A stretch of 64,000 bases of DNA from Bdellovibrionales bacterium (GTDB lineage: Bacteria > Bdellovibrionota > Bdellovibrionia > Bdellovibrionales > JAMPXM01): positions 372,001-436,000 of the forward strand of contig JADJOF010000001.1 of the NCBI GenBank assembly GCA_016713885.1, given 5' to 3'. Shown piece by piece: positions 25,885-36,522 of this stretch (positions within the stretch are counted from its first letter, which is position 1; each line of letters opens with the position of its first letter). The notes under the pieces are model-generated. The model made no database searches and was not told the origin of the DNA. It saw only the letters and a program-made list of their open reading frames with translations. A program made the translations under genes and the position numbers.

Positions 25885-28800
25885 TTGCCGCAACGCAGCC
25901 CAAATCGGTCGACTGCCAAAAGCAGTGACTTGAAAGTAGGCATCGGCGTGGCTTCAGCGACATCGAGTACAGGCAGCGGATTTGAGTTTCACACTCTCAA
26001 CGGGCTTGCACGCGCGATCGAGTACGGAGACCAATCTGGTGGTCGGCTTGAGTTGGTCGGTTTTGATCGGCCAGAAGTCCTCGCCATGCTCGCCGTTCAA
26101 GAACTTCCGCCGGCACTTCAGCGCCCGATGGTCTTTGTTTTTGCGACCGACGCCGACGCCGCTGACTTTGAATCAGCTGTCCGTTTTTTCAGCAGTGCTG
26201 CTCGCGTCTCGCATTTGCCAAGTTTTGATATCAGCGCCTACTCGGGCCTTTACCAAAGTCCGCGCACTGTGGCCTCGCGAGTTCATTGGCTATGGAATCT
26301 CGGCGCCAAAACACCGGACACCCTTTTTACGGCAACTGTCGAGTCACTCTCACAGCGCACGATTCCAAAAACACTCCTGTCAAAGTCCGGTTTGAAGTAC
26401 CGAAAAGGACAGGATATTTCTGAAACACTATCCGACGACTTATTGCGTCTAGGATATCAATCATCGCCGTTGGTTGAGGACGTCGGAAGCTTTGCAATCC
26501 GTGGATCCGTTGTCGATATTTTTTCGCCCGCTCACGATCTTCCCCTGCGATTCGATCTCTTTGGCGACACGATTGAATCGGTTCGTCATTTCAATCCGAC
26601 TGACCAACGCTCTGCCGATGAATTGACGACCACGGCCACCATTGTTCCCGCTAAAGAGTTCTTGCTTACAGATGAGGCAAAAGAGACGGCATCGCAGTGG
26701 TTCAAAAGAGATCTCCAGTCGCGAAAGCTCGAGACCACAGAGACCCGCGAGCTTCTGCAATCGCTCGCTCTCGGCCACCTTTTCCCGGCATCGACTTTCT
26801 TCTACCGGCCTTCCATTCGACTTTGAAACTCCACTCGACCACGCTCCTCCCGATACGCTTGTTTGGATGGTGAACCCTATCGAACTCGCGCGCGGCCGAC
26901 ACTCTGAGTGCCGATTTGAAACGCGGCTTTGAGAGTTCACTCGATATGCCGATCGCGCCGCCGCCCAACACCCTGTATCGACCGCTCGATGAATGGATTT
27001 TCGACGGGATCTCGGCTTCAATTTCGGTTTCGAAAGTTCTGTTCAGTGAGGCAGGGGCTCCCGACCAACAAGACAAACTCAAAGACTCTCTTCGGCTTTC
27101 CGTCGTCGAAGTTCGTTTTCCCGCGCCTTCGCCGCAATCACCCATAGGCGCCGAAGCCATCGCACGCCTCCAGACATGGAAGACCTCCCACGAAAGTATC
27201 TTCCTTTCGGCAGGAACGTTTGCGCAGTGTCAACGCCTTCACCTGCTGCTTGAGAACAGCGGCTATCATTCTGAGATTTTGAGCGAAAACGATTTCAACT
27301 GGTCCGAAGCTATTCAGCGCCAGTCCGCGCAGAGCCATCTCATTTCGATCATTCCACGACCGCTCTCACTGAGCTTCCGCCTTCCGCAAGAGAAGCTGGT
27401 TTTCTTGAGAGACGAAGATTTTTTTGGTCGAAAAACTCATCGTCGCGAAAAGAAGACTGACTCACAGGCCGCCTTCAAAGACGCCACAGCCTCACTTGCA
27501 TTCACGGACCTTGAACCCGGCGATCGCATTGTTCACAGCCAGCACGGCATCGGACTCTATGAAGGCCTCAAGCTCATGTCGATCAACGGCATTGAAGCAG
27601 AGTTCCTGACCCTCAGCTATAAGGATGGCGATAAACTCTATCTCCCAATCTATCGCATCTCGCAGATTCAGAAGTACTCGGGACCCGGCGGAGAGGCGCT
27701 GATCGACAAGTTGGGGGGCATTGGCTGGGCCAAAACCAAAGTGAAGGTCCGCAGTCAACTTCGCGAACTTGCGGGCGATTTACTACAGCTTTACGCCAAG
27801 CGAGCGCAGATCACCCGCCACGGGTTTCCAAGCGATGAAAAGGCGACTCAAGAGTTCTCCCTTTTTGAAGCCGCATTTCCATACGATGAGACCGATGATC
27901 AGCTGAAAGCCATCGGCTCCATCGTCGACGATATGACGAGCGGTAAACCGATGGATCGCTTGATCTGTGGTGACGTCGGATTTGGAAAAACTGAGGTTGC
28001 CATGCGCGCGGCCTTTAAGGCTATCCAGGGTCGCAAGCAGGTTGGCGTGCTTGCGCCAACAACGGTCCTTAGTTTTCAGCATCTTGAAACATTTCAAAAG
28101 CGTTTTAAGAATTGGCCTGTCGTCATTCGCGCTCTCAATCGTTTCGTTCCTCCAGCCGAACAAAGAAAAACCCTCGCGGAGATCAAAGACGGCAAAGTCG
28201 ACATCGTGATTGGAACCCACCGCCTGCTCAGCAAAGATCTTGAATTCAAAGATCTCGGACTGCTCATCATCGACGAAGAGCAACGGTTCGGCGTCGGCCA
28301 CAAAGAGAAAATTCGCAAGCTCCGCGTTGGTGTCGACACCCTTACCCTTTCCGCGACGCCAATACCGCGCACACTCAATATGTCTCTCGTCGGTATTCGC
28401 GATCTCAGTCTGATCAACACACCGCCAATCGACCGATTGCCGACGCGAACCTTTGTCTGCAAGTTCGACGAAGAGACCATCCGGCGCGGCATTCTCTCCG
28501 AGATTCAGCGTGGCGGCCAGGTCTTCTTCCTGCACAATCGCGTTCAATCCATCTACGGCGTTGCTGATGAACTTCGCAAGCTCGTGCCCGATGCCCGCAT
28601 CCGCGTTGGCCACGGCCAAATGGAAGAGCATGAGCTTGAGGCGACAATGATCGCGTTTTTCAATCACGAGATCGACGTTCTACTCTCAACCACAATTATT
28701 GAGTCCGGCATCGATAACCCGCGCGCCAACACGATGTTTATCGACAACGCTCATCAACTCGGCCTCAGTCAACTCTATCAATTGCGCGGACGTGTCGGTC

Positions 28801-29507
28801 GCTCAAAAGAGCGCGCGTATTGTTACCTACTTGTTCCGCAAAACAAACGGATCGAGTCCGATGCGCAGGAGCGCCTAAAGGTCATTCAAGAAAACACAGC
28901 GCTCGGAAGCGGGATCACCATTGCCCATCACGATCTTGAGCTTCGCGGCGCCGGCAATCTCCTCGGTGAAGACCAATCCGGCCACATCGAGGCCGTCGGC
29001 TACGAAACGTATCTTGAGCTTCTCGAAGAGACAATTCGTGAACTCAAAGGTGAAGATATCACCGAGAAAATCGAACCCGATATCAACGTCCGCATTCAGG
29101 CTCTCATACCTGACAGCTATGTTCCCGATATCCGCATCCGACTCGCGTGGTATCGAAATCTCTCGCAGATTCAAAGTCCCGAAGATGTCGATCGCATGGA
29201 AGAGCAGCTCACCGATCAGTTCGGGCGACCACCCGAACCTGTTATCAACTTGCTCGGCCTCATGCTCATTCGGTCTATCTGCCGCGATCTCGGAGTCCGC
29301 GATCTTAGCTCTGGGCCAAAAGCGATTTCACTCGCCTTTACAAATCAAACACCGCTACCGCCTCAAGAGATCGTCAAACTTGCCGCCCGCGAGAAAGGAC
29401 GCATTACACTCACGCCGGACATGCGCGTGAACATTCGCATGGAAAGCATCACCTGGCCGAAGATCTATGACGAGCTCATCGGCTTACAAAAGCTCTGTCC
29501 GACCTAA
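25885..29507 (+). CDS. mfd: Transcription-repair coupling factor Mfd (two frameshifts as sequenced)
   Basis: Mfd removes stalled RNA polymerase and recruits UvrA to damaged template. Three successive frames (to 26826, a short middle piece, then from about 26896) join into about 1206 residues when one extra base is removed near 26805-26814 and another near 26886-26896. The first part has the UvrB-like domain (EDVGSFAIRGSVVDIFSP). The second has the RNA polymerase interaction domain (LEPGDRIVHSQHGIGLYEGL), Walker A GDVGFGKTEVAMRAAF, DEEQRFGV, SATPIPRTL, and the TRG motif region. The start is uncertain: the TTG at 25885 or starts at 25930/25948 are possible, and no good ribosome site is visible. 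Confidence 0.92.
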
Positions 29508-29508
29508 A

Positions 29509-29527
29509 GCCTAGCTAATGGCTAGGC
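29509..29527 (+). other. Small hairpin after mfd
   Basis: GCCTAGC, a 5-base loop, GCTAGGC, starting just after the mfd stop codon. It has no T tract, so it is at most a weak terminator or an RNA end-protecting structure. Confidence 0.4.
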
Positions 29528-29577
29528 CGACTTCCGTAGAGCGGCTTTTCGACGCAACGTCTCGTATTCTGTCGTAG

Positions 29578-31167
29578 ATGAGGCGTCTTAAAATCGCTCT
29601 GCTGTTTTGTATGACTTTGATCTCTGCGGAGTTACGCGGAGAAGGGTCGTCAATTTCAGATCTCGAGATTGGACAGCTCTTACTCATCGGATTTAAAGGC
29701 CATTCCATTGACGAGGGACTCCAAACTGCTATTCAAGCATTCCATCCTGGCGGTGTGCTTTTATTTGGCCGAAATGTTCAGACCGTCTATCAGGTTGCAG
29801 AACTGACTCACGCTGCCCAGAGGCTTTCACTCGCGCACAGCAAAAAGCCACTCCTCATCGCGATCGATCAAGAGGGCGGCAATGTCATTCGGCTCCGACA
29901 TGCTCCACCGCTTCCTAGTGCGCTTGCCATTGCCCAAACTAAGAACCCGCAAATCGCAGAGAAAGCTGGTCGCGCCACCGGCACACTTTTACGAACACTC
30001 GGTATCAATACCAATCTGGCTCCGGTCGTCGACGTTTCAGATCCAAGCACCGATACCTTTTTGGGTACTCGATCGTTCGGAAACGATCCAGGATTGGTTG
30101 CGAAGCTTTCTTCGCACTTTGCTCTTGGACTTCAAGCCGAACGCGTCATGCCCATCGCCAAACACTTCCCGGGTCACGGAGATGCCTCCGGCGATTCTCA
30201 CTTCGTCGCTGCCAGCAGCCCGCTCACCCGCGATGAGGTGATGAGTAAAGATCTCGCTCCCTATCTTGCGCTCTCCGCAGCTCTCGAAAAACCATGGGGC
30301 ATTATGCTCGCCCACGTCAGTTTCCCGAAAATCGATCCAAGTAAAATGCCCGCGACATTTTCTTCCGTCATCGTTCAAGGCTTACTTCGCAAAGAACTCG
30401 GTGACGACGTTCTCGTTGTCACCGATGACATCGAAATGGCCGGCGCCAGTTCCGAATCCGACATCGGCAACCGGTCTGTTCGGGCCATCGAGGCCGGCGC
30501 CGATATGGTCATGATTGCCTGGAGTCTTAAGGTCCAAAAACAAGTCTTCTCCGCAATACGAAAAGCAATTGATACCGGTCGACTGAAACCCGAACGCATT
30601 CGTCAGTCATTGCGCCGAATCGAACTCGCAAAGTCCCGGTACACCACTGGAGACTATAAGCTTCCAACAGTTACAAAACTGAAGGACGCCATGAAAAACC
30701 CACTCTTCGCCGAGGTGGGCGATAGCGTCCTCACCGCATTCGTCAGCGCCAATTCCGGTCGTACTCCTGCGTCGATATCGACCATTGAAAAGTCCGACGA
30801 GGCGGTTCTTCTTCTGTCTCCACGCCTCGATTTTATTAAATCGTTCCGAAGTGCCGCAACGGGCTTCCAAATTCGTGCGGTTCATTTAACACCAACACAG
30901 ATCGCACACGTTGAACGAGAGATTCACGCTCATCCCCACCCAAAGATTGTCGCCTATGCGTCGGGTCCCCAGGCCGTGAAATTCATCTCGAAACTTGATG
31001 ACGGCGTAAAGAGCCGCGTACACCTCGTCAGCGTCGAAACCTCGGCGATGATTCCAGACGCCGATAAATTTCTTTCCGTGTTACAGCCCTACTATCGGCA
31101 TCCCCAACTCGGTCGAGCTATTGCCTCACTCATTCTTGAGCGCGAAACTTCATCTTCCCATCTTTAA
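29578..31167 (+). CDS. Secreted glycoside hydrolase family 3 (beta-N-acetylhexosaminidase, NagZ-like)
   Basis: A 529-residue GH3 enzyme. The N-terminus (MRRLKIALLFCMTLISAELRG) looks like a signal peptide, so the enzyme probably acts in the periplasm or outside, unlike the cytoplasmic NagZ of enteric bacteria. The catalytic His/Asp loop KHFPGHGDASGDSH and the nucleophile aspartate in VTDDIEMAGA are both present. NagZ itself is about 340 residues; the extra 190 residues here are an additional C-terminal GH3-type domain. Peptidoglycan (GlcNAc-MurNAc) is the likely substrate by family. The last 18 bases overlap the convergent hypothetical gene. Confidence 0.9.
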   Translation: MRRLKIALLFCMTLISAELRGEGSSISDLEIGQLLLIGFKGHSIDEGLQTAIQAFHPGGVLLFGRNVQTVYQVAELTHAAQRLSLAHSKKPLLIAIDQEGGNVIRLRHAPPLPSALAIAQTKNPQIAEKAGRATGTLLRTLGINTNLAPVVDVSDPSTDTFLGTRSFGNDPGLVAKLSSHFALGLQAERVMPIAKHFPGHGDASGDSHFVAASSPLTRDEVMSKDLAPYLALSAALEKPWGIMLAHVSFPKIDPSKMPATFSSVIVQGLLRKELGDDVLVVTDDIEMAGASSESDIGNRSVRAIEAGADMVMIAWSLKVQKQVFSAIRKAIDTGRLKPERIRQSLRRIELAKSRYTTGDYKLPTVTKLKDAMKNPLFAEVGDSVLTAFVSANSGRTPASISTIEKSDEAVLLLSPRLDFIKSFRSAATGFQIRAVHLTPTQIAHVEREIHAHPHPKIVAYASGPQAVKFISKLDDGVKSRVHLVSVETSAMIPDADKFLSVLQPYYRHPQLGRAIASLILERETSSSHL

Positions 31168-31689
31168 AAGAGGAAATTCAAACTCCTCAATCCGACCATC
31201 CTTGAACAGAACTTCGACCTCTGAAGCGCCAATCAGCAACCGCGCCCGACTTGAAGTTCGACGTTCAAATACGGCCTGTCTCAACTTCGCCAAGTCAAAA
31301 AACTGAAACTCAAATCGCTCAACACCCGATTCAATCAGCGCCTCGGCTAAAAACGGCAGATGAAGCATCGATACGGTTCCGGTTTCAGCCCATTCGACGG
31401 CACCGTCCTTTTGACCGCGCTCCCGAACAATCTGATACTCTAAACGAAACTGCTGTTCGCGCTCAGAATACTGCACCGAAATCCGATCGATCTTGATCAC
31501 CGGTTGGAACAGTCCTCCGGTTACAACCAGCTCCGCTGCAAGTGAGACCGCATGAGCATCGTTGACCGCGGCATACGTCAAGCTTGCCTGTATCAACAGA
31601 CCACCAATAAAAAACCGACGCTCCGAACTGGTGTCCAGTGGCGTCGGCTTCCAAATCACAAGGTCTGTCGAACTAAAACGACGGTCCAA
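31150..31689 (-). CDS. Hypothetical protein downstream of atpC
   Basis: 179 residues, not recognised. It is rich in charged residues and short hydrophobic strands (LVVTGGLFQPVIKIDRISVQYSE), consistent with a small beta-rich soluble protein; residues 28-50 are mildly hydrophobic but not a clear signal peptide. The TTG at 31689 is the first available start, 12 bases after atpC; a GTG about ten codons in is an alternative. It is probably transcribed with the atp operon, and its 3' end overlaps the end of the GH3 gene by 18 bases. Confidence 0.55.
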   Translation of the reverse strand: MDRRFSSTDLVIWKPTPLDTSSERRFFIGGLLIQASLTYAAVNDAHAVSLAAELVVTGGLFQPVIKIDRISVQYSEREQQFRLEYQIVRERGQKDGAVEWAETGTVSMLHLPFLAEALIESGVERFEFQFFDLAKLRQAVFERRTSSRARLLIGASEVEVLFKDGRIEEFEFPLLKMGR

Positions 31690-31701
31690 ATTTACAGACG
31701 A

Positions 31702-32133
31702 TCAGTGGGTGGTGTCGTTCGATGAGTGAAAAGACCGGCGGATCTCAGAACGTCCGAGCTTGCGTCGGTACTTCTCCATCGCGTCCGGATCAAGTTCACC
31801 AGAATCAAGTCGCTCCTGTGAAAGCTTCCACGCCGCAAGGGCACGATCCTGATCAATGTCTTCTGGACGCTCAGCCGTTTCAGCTAAGACGACAACGCCC
31901 TTTGGGTTCACTTGGCAGTAACCCCACGACACGACAACCGGAAGAAGCTCCGTTTGACCCTTCAAACGAAACCGCAAAACACCTGTCGTCAGCGTCGTCA
32001 TCAACGGCGCATGTCCCGGCAGAATATTCAGCTCACCACGATGACCAGGAACGAAAACTTCTTCGACTTCAACATCGGTCAGAAGTCTCCGCTCTGGAGT
32101 AACAAGGGTGAGTTTCAGTGTAACGTCAGCCAT
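31702..32133 (-). CDS. atpC: ATP synthase F1 subunit epsilon
   Basis: A 143-residue epsilon subunit of F1. The N-terminal beta-sandwich contains VTPERRLL and the signature PGHRGELNILPGHAPLMTTL; the C-terminal helices (DQDRALAAWKLSQERL) act as the rotation brake in the family. It ends the F1 gene run, 11 bases after atpD. Confidence 0.95.
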   Translation of the reverse strand: MADVTLKLTLVTPERRLLTDVEVEEVFVPGHRGELNILPGHAPLMTTLTTGVLRFRLKGQTELLPVVVSWGYCQVNPKGVVVLAETAERPEDIDQDRALAAWKLSQERLDSGELDPDAMEKYRRKLGRSEIRRSFHSSNDTTH

Positions 32134-32144
32134 TCATCCTCACC

Positions 32145-33547
32145 TTAAAGGCGGTTCGCCTTTTCGATCGCATCCTCAACAGTTCCAACCATGTAGAACG
32201 CCTGTTCTGGGAGCGCATCGTGTTTACCGTCAAGAATTTCGCGGAAGCCACGAACCGTGTCTTTAATGTCCACGTACTTTCCGGGCATACCAGTGAACTG
32301 CTCGGCAACGAAGAACGGCTGCGACAAGAAGCGCTGTGCTTTACGAGCGCGCGACACAACCAATTTATCTTCTTCAGACAATTCATCCATACCCAAGATG
32401 GCAATGATGTCCTGCAACTCGCGGTAACGCTGCAAGAGAGCCTGGATGTCGCGGGCAGTACGATAGTGCTCTTCGCCAACGATCAATGGATCCAAGATGC
32501 GCGAAGTCGACTGCAGCGGGTGAACCGCCGGGAAGATCGCCATCGCCGCGATATCGCGGTCAAGGTTGGTTGTCGCATCCAAGTGAGTGAACGTTGTTGC
32601 CGGAGCTGGATCGGTGTAGTCGTCCGCAGGAACGTAAACCGCCTGAACCGAGGTGATCGAACCCTTCTTTGTCGAAGTGATTCGCTCCTGCATCGCGCCC
32701 ATATCAGTGGCGAGTGTCGGCTGATATCCAACCGCTGATGGAATACGGCCCAAGAGAGCCGAAACCTCGGCACCCGCCTGAGTGAAGCGGAAGATGTTAT
32801 CAACGAAGAACAGAACGTCTTGTCCGGCTTCATCGCGGAAATACTCGGCAATTGTCAGAGCCGTCAACGCAACACGAGCACGTGCTCCGGGTGGTTCGTT
32901 CATCTGACCGAACACGAGCGACGTCTTCTCGATAACGCCAGACTCTTTCATATCGCGCCACAGATCGTTTCCTTCACGTGTACGCTCGCCCACACCCGCG
33001 AACACCGAGTATCCTCCGTGCTCCGTCGCGATGTTGCGGATGAGCTCTTGAATCAAAACCGTTTTACCGACACCGGCACCACCGAAGAGACCGATCTTTC
33101 CGCCCTTCATGTAGGAGCGAGAAGGTCGACAACTTTAATACCGGTCATCAACATTTCAGCCTTAGTCGACTGTTGATCGAAACTCGGCGCTTGGCGGTGA
33201 ATATCCCAGTGCGCCTTCGCCTGAATTGGACCGGCTTCGTCGATCGGCTCACCAACAACGTTGATGATACGACCCAGAACTTCTTTACCAACAGGAGCCT
33301 GAATCATTTTTCCAGTGTTGGTTACTTTCAAGCCACGAACGAGACCTTCAGTCGAGTCCATCGCAATTGCGCGGCAGGCGCGATCACCGAGATGCTGCGC
33401 GACTTCGAGAATCAGATTGCCTTCACGATTGTCGATCGCAGAGTTTGTTACTTTCAAAGCTGTGCTGATCGCTGGGAGCTCTCCCGTCGGGAACTCAACG
33501 TCGACCACCGGACCCATAACTTGGCTAATAACTCCAGTTTCCATCAC
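32145..33547 (-). CDS. atpD: ATP synthase F1 subunit beta (one frameshift as sequenced)
   Basis: The catalytic beta subunit. It appears as two frames, 33547-33107 and 33110-32145. Restoring one T near plus-strand 33111-33114 changes LLAPT-stop to LLAPYMKGGKIGLFGGAGVGKT and gives a normal 467-residue protein. Walker A is GGAGVGKT, and the catalytic region has GERTREGNDLW and LFFVDNIFRFTQAG. Both halves match AtpD throughout, and atpD cannot normally be lost while the rest of the operon is intact, so a sequence error is the likely explanation. Confidence 0.95.
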
Positions 33548-33553
33548 TCTACC

Positions 33554-34435
33554 TCAGGCTTTCAGGGCTTCCGCACCGCTGGTGGTCTCGATCAATTCTG
33601 TCGTGATCGCCGCTTGGCGAGCCTTATTATATGTCAAAGTTAAATTTCCGATCATTTCACCAGCGTTCTTGGTCGCGTTCTCCATCGATGTCATACGCGC
33701 GCCATGTTCAGCCGCAACAGACTCTGAGAGACAACGGTAGACCTGAACATTGAAATGCTTGAGCACAAGCTGCTCAATCACTTCTGCAGGAGCCGGTTCA
33801 AAAATCATATCCGCCGGGAAGCCGCCTTCGCCTTTTCCGATCGTCGCAAATGCCGCAACGTCAACTGGCAGAAGGGCCTCGCAAACGACGTTCTGCTGAA
33901 TGGCTGACTTGAATTCGTTGTAAATGAAACGAACTTCGTCGTATTCGCCAGATTGGTAGGCCGAAACAACTCGGTCCGCCATCTTCGTTGCCATCAAGTA
34001 CGATATGTCTTTTGCGAGATTCAAAATCGTATCGATGCCCTGCTTGTTGCGGCGACGGAAGTAGTCTGAACCCTTTCGTCCAACAAGCAAAAGATCGATC
34101 TTCTCGTATTTCGACGCGTTCTCTTCCAAATATCGTTCAGTGAACTTCGAAATGTTCGTGTTGAACGCACCACAAAGCCCGCGGTCACTCGTGATAGCAA
34201 CCAGAAGAACCTTCTTAGGATTCTCAACTGGCGCCAAAAGAGGATGCTCAACTTTCTGAGTGGTTGCCACGTCGGCAATCAAAGTCATCAACGCATTGGC
34301 ATAGGGACGCAAATTAACGATGTTGTGCTGGGCCCGACGCAGTTTTGCCGCCGAAACCATTTTCATCGCCTTTGTGATCTGCTGCGTATTCTTCGTCGAG
34401 TCGATACGCAGCCGAATGTCCTTCAAGCTTGGCAT
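33554..34435 (-). CDS. atpG: ATP synthase F1 subunit gamma
   Basis: The 293-residue central rotor stalk. It opens MPSLKDIRLRIDSTKNTQQITKAMKMVSA and closes with the signature MENATKNAGEMIGNLTLTYNKARQAAIT. Between them are SDRGLCGAFN and the alpha/beta Rossmann-like domain. It is placed between atpA and atpD as usual, with 6-12 base gaps. Confidence 0.96.
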   Translation of the reverse strand: MPSLKDIRLRIDSTKNTQQITKAMKMVSAAKLRRAQHNIVNLRPYANALMTLIADVATTQKVEHPLLAPVENPKKVLLVAITSDRGLCGAFNTNISKFTERYLEENASKYEKIDLLLVGRKGSDYFRRRNKQGIDTILNLAKDISYLMATKMADRVVSAYQSGEYDEVRFIYNEFKSAIQQNVVCEALLPVDVAAFATIGKGEGGFPADMIFEPAPAEVIEQLVLKHFNVQVYRCLSESVAAEHGARMTSMENATKNAGEMIGNLTLTYNKARQAAITTELIETTSGAEALKA

Positions 34436-34447
34436 TGTGCCTATTCC

Positions 34448-35971
34448 TTACTTCTTCGAAGGTTCAAAAATCGCTTTGAATTCGTTCAGTGCCTCAGTCA
34501 GCGACTTCTTCGTCGCATCCTTGATCTGCTTCTCTTTCGAAATCTCAGCCACGATCGTCGCGTACTTCTGGTGCATGAACTGCAACAGTTCTTTCTCGTA
34601 ACGACGAACATCCGCTTCTAGAACTGCATCAAGATATCCATTTGTAGCAGCAAAAATCGAAATCACCTGATCGGTCACATTGTACGGTGAGTACTGACCT
34701 TGCTTCAAAAGCTCAACCAGTCGACGGCCGCGCGCAAGCTGCATTTGCGAAGCGCGATCGAGATCCGATGCAAAGGCCGCAAAGGCTTCGAGGGCACGGA
34801 ACTGAGCCAATTCGAGCTTCAGCGTACCAGCGACCTGCTTCATGCCTTTAGTCTGAGCCGCACCACCAACGCGAGAAACCGACTTACCAACGTTTACCGC
34901 CGGCCGAATACCTTTGTAGAACAGATCTGCCTCAAGGAAGATCTGACCATCAGTAATCGAGATAACGTTCGTTGGGATATAGGCGGAAATGTCACCCGCT
35001 TGTGTTTCGATGATCGGCAAAGCCGTCAGCGAACCGCTGCCTTTGTCTTCAGACATTTTCGCAGCACGCTCGAGCAAACGAGAGTGGAGATAGAAAACGT
35101 CGCCAGGATACGCTTCGCGACCCGGAGGACGACGAAGAAGAAGAGAAAGCTGACGATAGGCCTGGGCTTGCTTTGTCAAATCATCGTAGATGATCAGTGC
35201 ATGCCGACCAGTATCGCGGAAATACTCTGCCATCGCGCAACCGCAGTACGGAGAAAGAAACTGAAGCGGAGCCGGATCCGAAGACGTCGCCGCGATCACA
35301 GTTGTGTACTCCATCGCGCCAGCGGCACGAAGCTTTTCAACAACCTGAGCAACTGTCGATCGCTTCTGACCGATTGCAACGTAGAAGCAATGAACGTTCT
35401 GACCCTTTTGATTGATAATTGTATCGAGCGCGATCGTTGTCTTTCCAGTTTGACGATCGCCGATGATCAACTCGCGCTGACCGCGACCAATTGGAATCAT
35501 CGAGTCGATCGCCTTGATGCCCGTTTGCAAAGGCTCATGAACCGGGTGACGGTAAACGATACCTGGGGCCTTTACCTCAACAACTCGAGTGTGCTCAGAG
35601 TTAATTGGTCCGCGGCCATCGATTGCGTTTCCTAGAGCATCGACAACACGACCGAGAAGAGCCTCGCCAACAGGAACCTGAACGATTTTCTTCGTTCGCT
35701 TCACGGTGTCGCCTTCGCGGATACCACGGTCTTCACCGAAGATAACGACGCCAACAGAGTCGCTTTCCAAGTTCAGTACCATTCCGTAAACTTCGCCCGG
35801 GAACTCAACGAGCTCTCCAGCCATTGCGGTCTCGAGACCATACACACGTGCAACACCGTCACCTACTGAAAGGACAGTGCCGGTTTCGCTCATTTCAACC
35901 GATTTTGAGTAGTTCTTAATTTGTTCTTTAAGAACTTTGCTGATCTCGTCGGCGCGGATTTGCAGTTCCAT
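34448..35971 (-). CDS. atpA: ATP synthase F1 subunit alpha
   Basis: A 507-residue alpha subunit. Walker A GDRQTGKT, the region PGREAYPGDVFYLHSRLLERAAKM, and the arginine finger neighbourhood in VGKSVSRVGGAAQTKGMKQVAG are all intact. It follows atpH with a 2-base gap. No interruption is visible. Confidence 0.97.
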   Translation of the reverse strand: MELQIRADEISKVLKEQIKNYSKSVEMSETGTVLSVGDGVARVYGLETAMAGELVEFPGEVYGMVLNLESDSVGVVIFGEDRGIREGDTVKRTKKIVQVPVGEALLGRVVDALGNAIDGRGPINSEHTRVVEVKAPGIVYRHPVHEPLQTGIKAIDSMIPIGRGQRELIIGDRQTGKTTIALDTIINQKGQNVHCFYVAIGQKRSTVAQVVEKLRAAGAMEYTTVIAATSSDPAPLQFLSPYCGCAMAEYFRDTGRHALIIYDDLTKQAQAYRQLSLLLRRPPGREAYPGDVFYLHSRLLERAAKMSEDKGSGSLTALPIIETQAGDISAYIPTNVISITDGQIFLEADLFYKGIRPAVNVGKSVSRVGGAAQTKGMKQVAGTLKLELAQFRALEAFAAFASDLDRASQMQLARGRRLVELLKQGQYSPYNVTDQVISIFAATNGYLDAVLEADVRRYEKELLQFMHQKYATIVAEISKEKQIKDATKKSLTEALNEFKAIFEPSKK

Positions 35972-35973
35972 GA

Positions 35974-36522
35974 TTAAACGGTTCTCCTCTTGAGTTCTTC
36001 ATTCATGCGTTTCAAATGAGTGGATAGAGAGTCATCGAACTTATAGCTGCCCACTTGGGCCACAAGACCGCCGATGACTGTTGGATCCACTTTATAGGTC
36101 ATGATTACTTTTTTGCTGAGCACGCGCTCAACGGTCTGTTCAATTTGGGTTCGTTCAGCAGGGCCTAGGGCCGTAGTTGAACGAACGGTTCCACGACAGA
36201 CATTGTTCGAGCCGTCGATCTCGCTCTGGAAGGCATCGACAACTTCAGAAAAAATAGGAAGGCGATCCTTCTTTGCCAGCAAGAGGGCAAACTGATGCAC
36301 TTCCGTCGATACACCTCGACCGGCCAGTGCCGCTTCGATGGCCTTCTCTTTATTGGCACCTGAAATAACGGGCGAAGCAAAGAACGTCTTCACATCCTTG
36401 TCCTGGAGGAAGAGGTCGTTCAAAGCGCGAAGGTCATTCAACACTCGATCTTGTGTGCGATTGTCGACCGCGAGACTAAACAGTGCCTTCGCGTATCGTT
36501 TTGCCAATGTGCCGGATTTCAC
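35974..36522 (-). CDS. atpH: ATP synthase F1 subunit delta
   Basis: A 182-residue peripheral stalk subunit, opening LAKRYAKALFSLAVD and closing with the delta signature VDPTVIGGLVAQVGSYKFDDSLSTHLKRM. It overlaps atpF by 4 bases, suggesting coupled translation. Confidence 0.95.
   Translation of the reverse strand: MKSGTLAKRYAKALFSLAVDNRTQDRVLNDLRALNDLFLQDKDVKTFFASPVISGANKEKAIEAALAGRGVSTEVHQFALLLAKKDRLPIFSEVVDAFQSEIDGSNNVCRGTVRSTTALGPAERTQIEQTVERVLSKKVIMTYKVDPTVIGGLVAQVGSYKFDDSLSTHLKRMNEELKRRTV

Noticed and set aside
27783..28667. 294-codon open frame opposite mfd
   Set aside because: Antisense to the conserved helicase domain; no family resemblance and no ribosome site. Shadow frame.
29509..29527. 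Hairpin after mfd as an intrinsic terminator
   Set aside because: The 7-base stem has no T tract on either side, so it is recorded only as a hairpin.
34700..35635. 311-codon open frame on the strand opposite atpA
   Set aside because: Lies wholly antisense to an intact, highly conserved atpA; composition is basic and low in hydrophobic pattern. A shadow of codon bias.
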